From assembly GCF_003977755.1 (NCBI RefSeq), contig NZ_RQWN01000003.1, positions 62,001 to 126,000 of the forward strand: 64,000 nucleotides of DNA, written 5' to 3'. Positions 1 through 7,621 of this stretch are shown here, in pieces. Under the pieces are notes generated by a model. It was not told the origin of the DNA. It did not search any database and worked only from the letters and a program-made list of their open reading frames with translations. The stretch is from Haloterrigena salifodinae (GTDB taxonomy: Archaea > Halobacteriota > Halobacteria > Halobacteriales > Natrialbaceae). The translations under genes and the position numbers were made by a program. Position 1 is the first letter of the stretch; each line of letters opens with the position of its first letter.

Positions 1-715
1 GCTTCCAGCCCGCCGACGCCTGCGCGCGCTCGAAGTCGAACCGGTCGGTGTCGAGGATGTCGGCCGGATCGACGTCGCCAAACTCGGTCCGAACGATCTC
101 CGCTCGGGGCTGCAGGCGCTCGAGGACGGCCTCGATTTCCGTGAGCGCGTCGTCGGGGACGAGGTCGCACTTGTTCAGCAAGAGGACGTCGCAGAACTCG
201 ATCTGTTCGAGGAGAACCGCTTCGGGCACGCGGCCGGCGTCGGCCGCAGGTTGCTGCGCCGCGAGTGCGCCGCCGGTGTCGAACGACTCCCAGATGCTGT
301 AGGCGTCGACGACGGTGACCATCGTATCCAGTTCGTAGGTGTCGGTCGGATCGAAGTCGGCGTCCTCGAACCCCATCGCGAACGTCTGGGCGACCGGGAT
401 CGGCTCTGAGATTCCCGAGGATTCGACCAGGAGGTAGTCGAACTCGAGGCGGTCGGCCAGTCGACCCACTTCCTCGAGCATGTCTCCGCGCAGCCGACAG
501 CAGATACAGCCGTTCGAGAGTTCGACGATCTCCTCGTCGCCGCCCAGGTCGGTCTGTCGGGCGACGTGTTCGGCGTCGACGTTGACGTCGCCCATGTCGT
601 TGACGACGACGGCCGCCTCGAAGTCGTGGTCGGCGGTCAGCACGTGGTTGAGAACGGTCGTCTTACCGGCGCCGAGTGGGCCGCTCAGGACGGTCACGGG
701 AATGCGGTCAGTCAT
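1..715 (-). CDS. CobW/P47K-family GTP-binding metallochaperone (3' end outside window)
   Basis: A minus-strand reading frame opens with ATG at 715 and runs off the left edge, leaving about 238 visible residues. It starts MTDRIPVTVLSG and carries a Walker A loop GPLGAGKTT at residues 12-20. A GCICC motif follows (C70, C72, C73), the CxCC metal-binding signature of the COG0523/CobW G3E GTPases. An NKCD-type G4 motif appears near residue 180. Family members load or traffic metals (Zn, Co, Ni). The gene is divergent from a NikR-like regulator, which suggests metal-dependent control of both. The substrate metal cannot be read from the sequence, and the C-terminal domain is not visible. Confidence 0.93.
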   Translation of the reverse strand, partial: MTDRIPVTVLSGPLGAGKTTVLNHVLTADHDFEAAVVVNDMGDVNVDAEHVARQTDLGGDEEIVELSNGCICCRLRGDMLEEVGRLADRLEFDYLLVESSGISEPIPVAQTFAMGFEDADFDPTDTYELDTMVTVVDAYSIWESFDTGGALAAQQPAADAGRVPEAVLLEQIEFCDVLLLNKCDLVPDDALTEIEAVLERLQPRAEIVRTEFGDVDPADILDTDRFDFERAQASAGWK

Positions 716-824
716 GAGTCGATTGCGAATATGGTCTGTCGGGTTAATAACATTAGCTATTACGCAACTGGTGCGAAGATCATAACAAATATTATTATTC
801 TTCTATTCGATTTTCATATCGGAA
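716..824. promoter_or_regulatory. AT-rich divergent promoter region between the CobW-type GTPase and the NikR-like gene
   Basis: This 109-bp gap is markedly AT-rich. A TATA-like stretch ATTATTATT near 790-800 lies about 27-30 nt before the ATG at 825. On the minus strand GTTATTAAC near 746-754 could serve the GTPase gene. A small interrupted palindrome CGCA-N5-TGCG lies at 763-775 between the two and could be an operator for the adjacent ribbon-helix-helix protein. The palindrome is short, so that role is only a suggestion. Confidence 0.45.
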
Positions 825-1307
825 ATGCCCATCGTCAGCGTCTCGATGCCTGCAGATTTGATCGACCGACTCGACGCCCACGCCGCCGATCACGACTACA
901 CAGGCCGCAGCGAGGTCGTCCGCGAGAGCGCGCGGACGCTACTCGGGGAGTTCGAGGACGACCGCCTCGAGGGCCGACCCCTCGCTGGCGTCGTCAGCGT
1001 CTTCTACGAGTTCGGCAGTCAGCGCGTCGAATGCCGCGTGACCGAACTGCGCCACGAGTACGACGACGTCGTCGCTTCGAACGACCACGGCCACGTCGGT
1101 GATGGCTGTGGCTGTCCGTCGTGCGACACGAGCCGCGACTCGGAATCGCGGTCGGAACCCGGATACTGCGTCGACCTGTTCGTCCTCGAGGGCGACCTCG
1201 AGACGCTGTCGGCGTTCGTCGGCACCCTCCGCGCGATCGAGGCCGTCGATCGCGTCGACTACTCGCTGGCTCCACTGAATTCGATCGGCCAGCTCCGGGA
1301 CGGCTGA
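825..1307 (+). CDS. NikR-like ribbon-helix-helix transcriptional regulator
   Basis: This 160-aa protein begins MPIVSVSMPADLIDRLD, a typical CopG/Arc ribbon-helix-helix strand and helix (residues 1-45, including GRSEVVRESAR). The C-terminal part (about 55-155) has the ACT-like regulatory-domain layout of NikR. It is interrupted by a His/Cys-rich stretch (residues about 88-104, containing HGHVGDGCGCPSC) that is unusual for NikR and looks metal-binding. It is transcribed divergently from a metallochaperone GTPase, so a role as metal sensor for that gene is likely. The metal specificity is unknown. Confidence 0.85.
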   Translation: MPIVSVSMPADLIDRLDAHAADHDYTGRSEVVRESARTLLGEFEDDRLEGRPLAGVVSVFYEFGSQRVECRVTELRHEYDDVVASNDHGHVGDGCGCPSCDTSRDSESRSEPGYCVDLFVLEGDLETLSAFVGTLRAIEAVDRVDYSLAPLNSIGQLRDG

Positions 1308-1322
1308 GACTGACCGCTATCG

Positions 1323-1784
1323 TTATCGGGGCCGCCGGAGGTCGGCGAGTCGCTCCTCGAGCAGGTAGTCCTCCGCCCAGTTGATTCCGGCGCGCCGCCC
1401 GCTCTTCGGCTCGCGGAATCGAATCTCCATCTTCCCGTCCGTTGCGTCCGAAACCGGAACCAGATACCGGGAGTCGGTGATCGGATCGTAGACCGCGAAG
1501 TACTCCGCGCGTCCGCGGTAGGCCTCGCGGCTGTAGTCGTTGCCACGCCGCGTGGCGACCGTTCCGAACGCGACCGTCCCCTCGCTCTTTCGATAGGCCG
1601 TCTTGCACTGAATACGGTGGAACTGCCCGCCGACCTCGACGACGAGGTCGTACGGCTCGTCTGCGGTCGGGACGAGGACGAGAATATCGCGCACCGCGAA
1701 CGCTGCCCGGATGATCGCTTCGGTCGCGCGACCGCGCTTCTGTGGCTGCTCGAGGTTCTCGTAACGCGTGGTTCGGTCCGACAC
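1323..1784 (-). CDS. PD-(D/E)XK nuclease-like protein
   Basis: A 153-aa protein starting at GTG 1784. I choose this start because a TATA element (ATATAAAC on the plus strand, 1808-1815) is centred 27 nt upstream, which fits a leaderless transcript. An upstream ATG at 1850 would lie beyond that promoter. The motif order resembles PD-(D/E)XK nucleases: an N-terminal helix (KRGRATEAIIRAAF), then PYDLVVEV and a QCKT strand carrying the D...Q-x-K catalytic pattern (residues about 44-61). Similar small archaeal proteins are annotated as group I intron endonuclease-like or Holliday-junction-resolvase-fold proteins. The substrate is unknown. It converges with the NikR-like gene, with a 15-bp gap between the stops. 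Confidence 0.7.
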   Translation of the reverse strand: MSDRTTRYENLEQPQKRGRATEAIIRAAFAVRDILVLVPTADEPYDLVVEVGGQFHRIQCKTAYRKSEGTVAFGTVATRRGNDYSREAYRGRAEYFAVYDPITDSRYLVPVSDATDGKMEIRFREPKSGRRAGINWAEDYLLEERLADLRRPR

Positions 1785-1805
1785 GGACGGTCTGGCCGCT
1801 CGATC

Positions 1806-1818
1806 GGATATAAACAAC
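1806..1818 (-). promoter_or_regulatory. TATA box deciding the GTG start at 1784
   Basis: The minus strand reads GTTTATAT within this window, centred about 27 nt upstream of GTG 1784, the standard archaeal TATA-to-start distance for a leaderless mRNA. Confidence 0.55.
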
Positions 1819-1902
1819 AGGCCGCGGAGACGAAATTGCGAGCTGTGCATTCGAATCCGGCGCGGTCGCGCTTACGAAACTCGGAGTCGTGCAGTGCTAT
1901 CG

Positions 1903-2008
1903 CTCCTCGAGAGTAATGTTCGAAAAACAGCACGCACGGAACGCTACTCGTTCCGGTCTACACGAGAATTCCGACGAAATTTACGAGCGCCGAAGCCAGG
2001 ACTCGAAC
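1903..2008. repeat. Direct repeat copy 1, including a partial tRNA-Asn 3' end
   Basis: These 106 bp are nearly identical (about two mismatches) to 2121-2226, with an offset of 218 bp. The rightmost 21 bp (1988-2008) duplicate the 3' end of tRNA-Asn (acceptor 3' strand and T-arm). The remainder duplicates 85 bp of sequence flanking the tRNA 3' end. No further tRNA sequence follows, so this copy is a non-functional tRNA fragment. Confidence 0.95.
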
Positions 2009-2120
2009 AGGTGCGAGACGTTCCAGGTCGCTCACTGCGTTCGCTCCCGGGCCTGCGACTCGCGTGTTCGAGTCTGGCCCATCTCGCTGTTTTTCTCATC
2101 GAGTTCGCTCGGAGCAATCA

Positions 2121-2226
2121 CTCCTCGAGAGTAATGTTCGAAAAACAGCACGCTCGGAACACTACTCGTTCCGGTCTACACGAGAATTCCGACGAAATTT
2201 ACGAGCGCCGAAGCCAGGACTCGAAC
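2121..2226. repeat. Direct repeat copy 2, overlapping the tRNA-Asn 3' end
   Basis: This is the parental copy of the 106-bp repeat; positions 2206-2226 lie inside the intact tRNA-Asn gene. The 112 bp between the copies (2009-2120) contain no gene. The arrangement looks like a tandem duplication of about 218 bp, or the trace of an integration event at the tRNA 3' end. Confidence 0.95.
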
Positions 2227-2278
2227 CTGGGACAACCTCGTTAACAGCGAGGTGCTCTACCATCTGAGCTACTTCGGC
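2206..2278 (-). tRNA. tRNA-Asn (GUU)
   Basis: The minus strand gives a 73-nt cloverleaf. The acceptor strands GCCGAAG and CTTCGGC pair. The D-arm is GCTC...GAGC. The anticodon stem CTCGC/GCGAG carries loop TGTTAAC with anticodon GTT. The T-arm is CCAGG/CCTGG with TTCGAGT. The discriminator base is G. No CCA is encoded, which is usual in haloarchaea; the CCA-adding enzyme gene lies 95 bp away on the other strand. Confidence 0.97.
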
Positions 2279-2373
2279 CCATCTTCTGATAGCCGGGTGT
2301 ATTTGATAGGGCTTTCGTTTTCGCTTCCGGCGGTTCGACACCCTTTCACGCACCGCTCGAGTAGCCCCACCCG

Positions 2374-3807
2374 ATGAGCGAGGAGGACGCCGAGAGCGAC
2401 GAGCACGGGACCAGCGGGACGTTCGACGAGCACGGCTCGCGTACCGACGGGGAGCGCGACGACCTCGAGACGGTCGTCGCCGCGGTTCGCGAGCGAATCG
2501 AACCCGACACCGAGGAGCGCGACCGCCTCCGGACGATCGCCGACCGACTCATCGAGCGCGCCGAGACCGCCGCGACCGAGCGCTGTCCCGACGCCGACGT
2601 GATGCAGGTCGGCTCTACTGCCAGAAACACCTGGATCAGCGGCGATCGGGACATCGACATCTTCGTGCGCTTCCCGCCGGAACTCGACCGCGAGACCTTA
2701 GAGCGCTACGGCCTCGAGGTCGGCCACGAAACGCTCCCCGAGGGCCACGAGGAGTACGCCGAACACCCCTACGTCAAGGGGACCGTCGAGGGGTTCGACG
2801 TCGACGTCGTCCCCTGTTTCCGTCTCGAGTCGGCGACGGAAATTCGATCGGCCGTCGACAGAACGCCCTTCCACACCAGCTACTTACAGGCGCGACTCGA
2901 CGACGAACTGACCGCCGACGTCCGGCTCGCCAAGCAGTTCCTCAAGGGGATCGGCGCCTACGGAAGCGACCTCCGCACACGGGGCTTTAGCGGCTATCTC
3001 ACCGAACTCCTCGTCGTCGAGTACGGCGGGTTTCGCGGCCTGCTCGAGGCCGCGGCCGAGTGGCAGCCGCCGGTCGAACTCGATCCCGAAGACCACGGCC
3101 AAGAAACGTTCGACGATCCGCTGGTCGTCATCGACCCTACCGATCCCGAACGCAACGTCGCCGCCGTCTGTGCCGCCGAGAACGTTGCTCGCCTCCAGCA
3201 TTACGCTCGCAGGTTTCTCGAGGATCCCCGTACCGGGGTGTTCGAGTCCGACGACCCCGGTTCGCTCGACGAGACGGCGCTGCGCGCGCACCTCGAGCGG
3301 CGGGGCACCACACCCGTCGCGGTCCGATTCCAGGCGCCCGACCTCGTCGAGGATCAACTCTATCCGCAGCTTCGAAAATCGCTCGAGGGGATCACGACCG
3401 GCCTCGACGACCGCGGCTTCGACATCTTCCGGGCAACGACGTTCGCCGACGACGCCGCGGTGATCCTCGCCGAACTCGCGGTCGCGGACCGGCCCGCCGT
3501 CGAGCGCCACGACGGGCCGCCGATCCACGTCCGGAGTCACGCCGACGGGTTCTACGAGGCCTACGCCGACGATCCCGACGCCTACGGCCCCTTCATCGAC
3601 GGCGACCGGTACGTCACCGAACGCCCCCGCGAGTTCACCACGGCTCGCGGATTCCTCGAGAGCGATCGACTCTTTGACGTCGGGCTCGGCGCCCACGTCG
3701 AGACGGCCCTCGAGGATGAGTACGAGGTGCTGGTCGGCGACGAGATCGCAGCGCTGTGCGAGGCGTTCGGCCGAGAGCTGGCGCGGTACTTCGAGCCGCG
3801 ACCCTGA
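2374..3807 (+). CDS. cca: CCA tRNA nucleotidyltransferase (archaeal class I)
   Basis: A 477-aa protein of the usual length for archaeal CCA-adding enzymes, with a short acidic haloarchaeal N-terminal extension (residues 1-30). The nucleotidyltransferase core is clear: GSTARNTWISGDRDIDIFVRFP (around residues 76-97) contains the GS motif and DxD metal-binding carboxylates. A third carboxylate lies in the FDVDVVPCF segment (about residue 142). The all-helical and tail domains follow. It adds or repairs the 3' CCA of tRNAs without a template. It is divergent from tRNA-Asn, one of its own substrates. Confidence 0.97.
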   Translation: MSEEDAESDEHGTSGTFDEHGSRTDGERDDLETVVAAVRERIEPDTEERDRLRTIADRLIERAETAATERCPDADVMQVGSTARNTWISGDRDIDIFVRFPPELDRETLERYGLEVGHETLPEGHEEYAEHPYVKGTVEGFDVDVVPCFRLESATEIRSAVDRTPFHTSYLQARLDDELTADVRLAKQFLKGIGAYGSDLRTRGFSGYLTELLVVEYGGFRGLLEAAAEWQPPVELDPEDHGQETFDDPLVVIDPTDPERNVAAVCAAENVARLQHYARRFLEDPRTGVFESDDPGSLDETALRAHLERRGTTPVAVRFQAPDLVEDQLYPQLRKSLEGITTGLDDRGFDIFRATTFADDAAVILAELAVADRPAVERHDGPPIHVRSHADGFYEAYADDPDAYGPFIDGDRYVTERPREFTTARGFLESDRLFDVGLGAHVETALEDEYEVLVGDEIAALCEAFGRELARYFEPRP

Positions 3808-3864
3808 CCCTGAATCGCGGCCGCGAGAAAAGCGGGTGCGTCTTTTCGAACGAGGAACCGGAAC

Positions 3865-4893
3865 TCAGTCCCCGAGGTCGATATCCAGTTCGTGCTCCTC
3901 GAGAACCTCTTCGAGGGCGGACTCGGCCTGCTCCCCGAACTCCGAGTCGGGTTCGATCGGCTCGCGGCCGTCGAAGGTCTCGTGGACGATGGCGACGCTG
4001 TCCGCGAGGACGTCCAGTCCGTAGCCGCCCTCGAGGATGAACGCGAAGGCGGCGTCGGTCTCGTCGGCCAGCGTCCGGAATCGGTCGGTCATCAGGGCGT
4101 AGGCCTCCGTCGAGAGCCGAATGCGCGAGATCGGATCGTGACGGTGGGCGTCGAAGCCGGCGCTGATCAGGAGCAGGTCGGGATCGTAGTCGGTCAGCGC
4201 GTGGCCGATCGGCCCCTCGACCGCCGCGAGATACTCGCGGTCGTCGGTGCCGGCCGGCATCGGAATATTCATCGTGGTTCCCTCGCCCGCTCCCTCGCCG
4301 GTCTCGTCGACGGCACCGGTGCCCGGATAGAGTCCCTGTTCGTGGAGCGAGACGAAGAAGACGTCGTCGCGGTCGTAGAAGATGTCCTGGGTCCCGTTGC
4401 CGTGGTGGACGTCCCAGTCGACGATCGCGACCCGATCGACGTCGTGCTCCTCGGAATCGAGGGCGTGCTGGGCGGCGACCGCGACGTTGTTGACGAAGCA
4501 AAACCCCATGGCGTCGTCGTAGACGGCGTGGTGGCCCGGCGGCCGGCCGATCGAGAACGGCGTCCGACGACCGGTCGCCCCCTCGAGGGCGGCCTCGACG
4601 GCCCAGCAGGCGAGCCCGGCGCTCTGGCAGACCGCGTCCCAGGTCTCCTCGACCGCGCTCGTGTCGGGGTCCCAGTTGCCACCCCCGTCGGCGCAGAACT
4701 CCCGGACGGACTCGAGGTACTCCCGCTCGTGGACGGCTGCCAGCCGGTCGAGATCGCAGGGGTCCGCCTCGACGTACTCGACGCCGTGTTTCTTCTTCAG
4801 TCGCTCCCGTATCGCGCGGAGCCGGTCCGGCGACTCTGGGTGGCGCGAACCGGGATCGTGTGCGAGACAAGTCTCGCTGTAACCAAACTGCAT
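3865..4893 (-). CDS. Histone deacetylase family protein (class II-like amidohydrolase)
   Basis: A 342-aa protein with the full arginase/deacetylase fold signature. RPPGHHAV supplies the charge-relay histidines H121/H122. DWDVHHGNGT contains zinc ligands D161 and H163, and SAGFDAH contributes the third ligand D248. EGGYG carries the transition-state tyrosine. The family removes acetyl groups from lysines or polyamine-like substrates; the archaeal substrates are mostly undefined. The ATG at 4893 lies one base after the stop codon of the histone gene, so the two are almost certainly co-transcribed. That makes acetylated histone or other DNA-bound protein an attractive but unproven substrate. Confidence 0.95.
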   Translation of the reverse strand: MQFGYSETCLAHDPGSRHPESPDRLRAIRERLKKKHGVEYVEADPCDLDRLAAVHEREYLESVREFCADGGGNWDPDTSAVEETWDAVCQSAGLACWAVEAALEGATGRRTPFSIGRPPGHHAVYDDAMGFCFVNNVAVAAQHALDSEEHDVDRVAIVDWDVHHGNGTQDIFYDRDDVFFVSLHEQGLYPGTGAVDETGEGAGEGTTMNIPMPAGTDDREYLAAVEGPIGHALTDYDPDLLLISAGFDAHRHDPISRIRLSTEAYALMTDRFRTLADETDAAFAFILEGGYGLDVLADSVAIVHETFDGREPIEPDSEFGEQAESALEEVLEEHELDIDLGD

Positions 4894-4894
4894 C

Positions 4895-5326
4895 TCACTC
4901 GAACAGCGAGAAGTACGTCTCGATGTCGTCGTTGGTGATCGTCCGGCGGTCGGCGTGGTGCGCGAGGATCGCGGCCGCCCGAGCGACGTTGTCCGCGTAG
5001 TCCTCGAGAATGTCGGCCAGCGCCACCCGGGCGTCCATCGAAACGCGATATCGGTCGTCGATTTCGAGTCTGGCGATGCGGTCGACGGGCGCGACCGGAA
5101 GCTCGAGGTCGTCCTTGTCGACGACCTGCTCGACGCCGAAATCCTGGGCCATCAGCGTCTTGCGCCCGTCGCGGGTCGCTTGCTCGGCGGCGTCGATCGC
5201 GAGCTCGCTCCCATGTTCTTGAATCCGCGTTGCGAGTTCCTTCGACGCGTCGGCACTCACCCGAAGATCGCCCGCGTTCCGCCGGATGATCGTGTCCACC
5301 GGGGCGAACGGGAGTTCGACGTTCAT
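4895..5326 (-). CDS. Doublet archaeal histone (two fused histone folds)
   Basis: A 143-aa acidic protein with two tandem histone-fold domains (residues about 1-68 and 74-143). Each begins with the archaeal histone opening (ELPFAPVDTIIRR and ELPVAPVDRIARL) and ends with a helix like TLMAQDFG or TITNDDIETYF. Haloarchaea typically encode such a fused doublet instead of single-domain histones. A TATA-like CGTTAAGG on the minus strand near 5351-5358 sits about 27 nt before the ATG, so the gene probably has its own leaderless promoter in addition to any read-through from the RPA gene upstream. Confidence 0.97.
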   Translation of the reverse strand: MNVELPFAPVDTIIRRNAGDLRVSADASKELATRIQEHGSELAIDAAEQATRDGRKTLMAQDFGVEQVVDKDDLELPVAPVDRIARLEIDDRYRVSMDARVALADILEDYADNVARAAAILAHHADRRTITNDDIETYFSLFE

Positions 5327-5392
5327 ACCATGCTAGGCGGAGCAAAGTCCCTTAACGCTTTTCCTAGACGTCCGATGAGGTTGCTCGCGGCG

Positions 5393-6853
5393 TCAGAACA
5401 CGTCGTTTGCCTCGAGGCGACCGTCCCGGACGATCCCGCGGGCGGTCACCTCCTCGCCGAGGCCGACGTCGGCGTCGGTCGCGACGCTCATCGTCGACTC
5501 GCCGTCGTCCAGAACGACCGGGTCGCCAGCCTGCACGACGACGCCGGTGAACTCGAGTTCCTCGCCGTCGGTCGGCTCGTCCGCTTCGACGCCGGCATCG
5601 GCGCCGCCGGCATCGTCGGACTCGTCGCTCGAGGCGGGGCTTCCCCCGGAGTCCGCCTCGCTCGGTCCGTCGTCGCCGGCGAACGCCGAGAGGCCGGCGT
5701 TCTCGTTACTCGGGTCGTCCGCGGCGCTCTCGCCGCCGGCGTTGCCGGAGTCGGACTCGAGGACCGTGATCGTCGACTGCCAGCCCGCGGAGGCCTCGAG
5801 GTCGTCCTGCCAGCCGTCCTGAATCTCGACGTCGCCGAGGGCGACCTCGTCGCCGGGTCCGACGTCGATATCGGCCTTGTCGCCCCACAGCGCGACGCGG
5901 ATGTCGCCGGTCGCGTCCTGAACGCGAATGTTTCGAACCTGTCCCTCGGAGCCGTCGTCGCGGTCGAAGGTCCGCTTCGGGTCCGCGGAGCGGACGACGC
6001 CCGCGATGTCGACCGTCTGCTCGATCTCGAGGTCCTCGATCGGCGTGCTCTCGGGGACGTACTCGACCTCCTCGTCGACTTCCTCGACGGCGCCGCGGTT
6101 GCCGACGTGGAGTTCGAGGTTGCCGTCGCGTTCCTTGACGTAGCCGTCGATCACCTCGACGGTCTCGCCGGGGTCGAACTCGGTGGCGAGGTCGGCCTGC
6201 TCGTCCCACAGCGTGACGCGGATGCGGCCGGTCTCGTCGCCGAGGACGAGGTTCGATACCTTCCCTTCGGAGCCGTCGTCGCGGTCGAAGGTTCGGACGC
6301 TGTCGGTGTCTAAGACCAGCCCGACGAGGTTGACGTTCGAGAGGCCGAGCGAGAGCGCCTCGACGGTGTGAGTGTCCGAAACTTGGACGTCGATCTCCGT
6401 GTCCGGATCCGGTTCGACGTCGTCGACGCTGACCTCGACGCCGGAAAAGCCCTCCTTGGGACGCCCCTTGATTCGCAATACCTGGCCCTCCTCGAGTTCC
6501 TCGGTGGCGGCCTCGGCGTGCTCGTCCCAGAAGGCGGCCCGAACGGAGCCGGTCTCGTCGGCGACCTCGACGTTGACGACGCGGCCGTCCTCGTCCTCGC
6601 CGTCGCGTTCGAACGTCCGCACGTCACCGATCGAGAGCACTTTGGCGACGAACTTCGCCTCCTCCATGCCGGGTTCGATGTCGGCGATGCCGCCGACCTC
6701 GCTCTCGCCGATCTCGTGAGCGACGAGCATCGCCGCCGTCTCCTCGTCCGCGAGTCCGCCCATCTGCTCGACTTTCGCCTCGACGGCCTCGCGAAACTCC
6801 TCGAGAGAAACGTCGGCCTCGAGGTCTTCGTACACGCCCTCGATGTCGCTCAT
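5393..6853 (-). CDS. RPA-type single-stranded DNA-binding protein (multi-OB-fold)
   Basis: A 486-aa protein, starting at ATG 6853 (MSDIEGVYEDL); a minus-strand TATA-like GCTTATG near 6880-6887 supports this over an upstream in-frame ATG at 6883. It carries three consecutive OB folds with a repeated signature: VRTFERDGEDEDG, VRTFDRDDGSEG and KRTFDRDDGSEG, each followed by a GxIRVxLWxxxAD element (about residues 60-330). A low-complexity acidic linker (about 345-430) leads to a short fourth OB-like segment. This is the haloarchaeal Rpa2-like architecture used in replication and repair. It lies directly upstream of the histone and deacetylase genes on the same strand. Confidence 0.93.
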   Translation of the reverse strand: MSDIEGVYEDLEADVSLEEFREAVEAKVEQMGGLADEETAAMLVAHEIGESEVGGIADIEPGMEEAKFVAKVLSIGDVRTFERDGEDEDGRVVNVEVADETGSVRAAFWDEHAEAATEELEEGQVLRIKGRPKEGFSGVEVSVDDVEPDPDTEIDVQVSDTHTVEALSLGLSNVNLVGLVLDTDSVRTFDRDDGSEGKVSNLVLGDETGRIRVTLWDEQADLATEFDPGETVEVIDGYVKERDGNLELHVGNRGAVEEVDEEVEYVPESTPIEDLEIEQTVDIAGVVRSADPKRTFDRDDGSEGQVRNIRVQDATGDIRVALWGDKADIDVGPGDEVALGDVEIQDGWQDDLEASAGWQSTITVLESDSGNAGGESAADDPSNENAGLSAFAGDDGPSEADSGGSPASSDESDDAGGADAGVEADEPTDGEELEFTGVVVQAGDPVVLDDGESTMSVATDADVGLGEEVTARGIVRDGRLEANDVF

Positions 6854-7198
6854 TCTATGTTCGTGCATGGGTAGGCCGCGCATAAGCGTTGTTCATTCGG
6901 CGTCCCGGCGCGGGTCGACAGCCGACGAGTACAGCGGTGCTACCGATTCGATCGAGCGATTTCGGTCGGTCCGACACGGCGGCCTCGGACCGTGTGTCGA
7001 CGACATTCGAGCGGCAGGTCATAGCTCCCGTTGGACGCGCGATCGGATATAAACGTCAGCGTGGACAACGGGACGCTGGGCTATCGTTGTCCGATCTCGA
7101 GAGACGTCCGTTTACAAGCAGGTCGTGCGTGAAATTGTCGTGCGGGAGCCGGTCGCTTTCGAAAGTGCTTTAATGGTAACCCGGTTACGTAGAGATGA
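6854..7198. other. Intergenic region, no gene seen
   Basis: About 345 bp between the RPA start and tRNA-Arg. It holds the RPA promoter near 6880 and a tRNA-type promoter (GCTTTAATGG near 7168-7177). A GATCGGATATAAAC element at 7042-7055 is identical to the TATA context at 1802-1815, and a CGGTCCGACACGG match is shared with 1774-1786, but no start codon is suitably placed here. The short ORFs have no recognisable content. Confidence 0.5.
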
Positions 7199-7271
7199 GT
7201 CCTGATAGGGTAGTGGACTATCCTCTTGGCTTGCGGAGCCAGGGACCGGAGTTCAAATCTCCGTCAGGACG
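7199..7271 (+). tRNA. tRNA-Arg (GCG)
   Basis: A 73-nt cloverleaf. The acceptor strands GTCCTGA and TCAGGAC pair. The anticodon stem TTGGC/GCCAG (with flexible closing pairs) carries loop TTGCGGA with anticodon GCG. The T-arm GGAG/CTCC contains TTCAAAT. The discriminator is G and no CCA is encoded. An AT-rich promoter element lies about 26 nt upstream. Confidence 0.95.
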
Positions 7272-7621
7272 CTCACTCCTTACGAGTGCTTCACGTTGTT
7301 CAGCACTCGCTACGTCGTTCGGTCCTGACGTGTCTCACGCTCGTTACACTCGCATGAGACTCCGTCAGGCCGTTTCTGCCGACACCAGCCGCTCGCTGCT
7401 CACGGCTTCGCCGTTCGCTTTTCGTGGCGCTAACGCGCCACGCGTCGCTCGCAGTTTAGTGTCGGGCGAAACTCGTATCCGGAGATTTGAGTAGACGAGT
7501 CGCAGTCCGAGAGCGAACGCAGTGAGCGATCCGGGAGCCTCAGCGTGTTTAAATGTTCGTCAGGACGCTTTTCTAAATGCGCACAGATTGGGGTATAAAT
7601 TCGAGACGAATCGCCGAAGAC
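7272..7621. repeat. Gene-less stretch with degenerate copies of the tRNA-Arg 3' end
   Basis: Positions 7551-7569 match the tRNA-Arg 3' end plus two flanking bases (7255-7273) at 16 of 19 positions, with the last 12 exact (CGTCAGGACGCT). An 11-bp inverted copy of the T-arm segment (7253-7263) lies at 7480-7490, and a partial CTCCGTCAGG copy lies near 7350. Between them are short GC-rich palindromic words such as GAGCGAACGCAGTGAGCGA. No coding gene is convincing. The stretch looks like scars of past integration or recombination at the tRNA. Confidence 0.55.

Noticed and set aside
3892-4938. 348-aa plus-strand frame opposite the deacetylase
   Set aside because: Antisense shadow of the HDAC gene with no family features.
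7042-7055. Possible promoter identical to the one at 1802-1815
   Set aside because: No suitable start codon lies about 27 nt downstream on the relevant strand, so it is probably a chance or decayed element.
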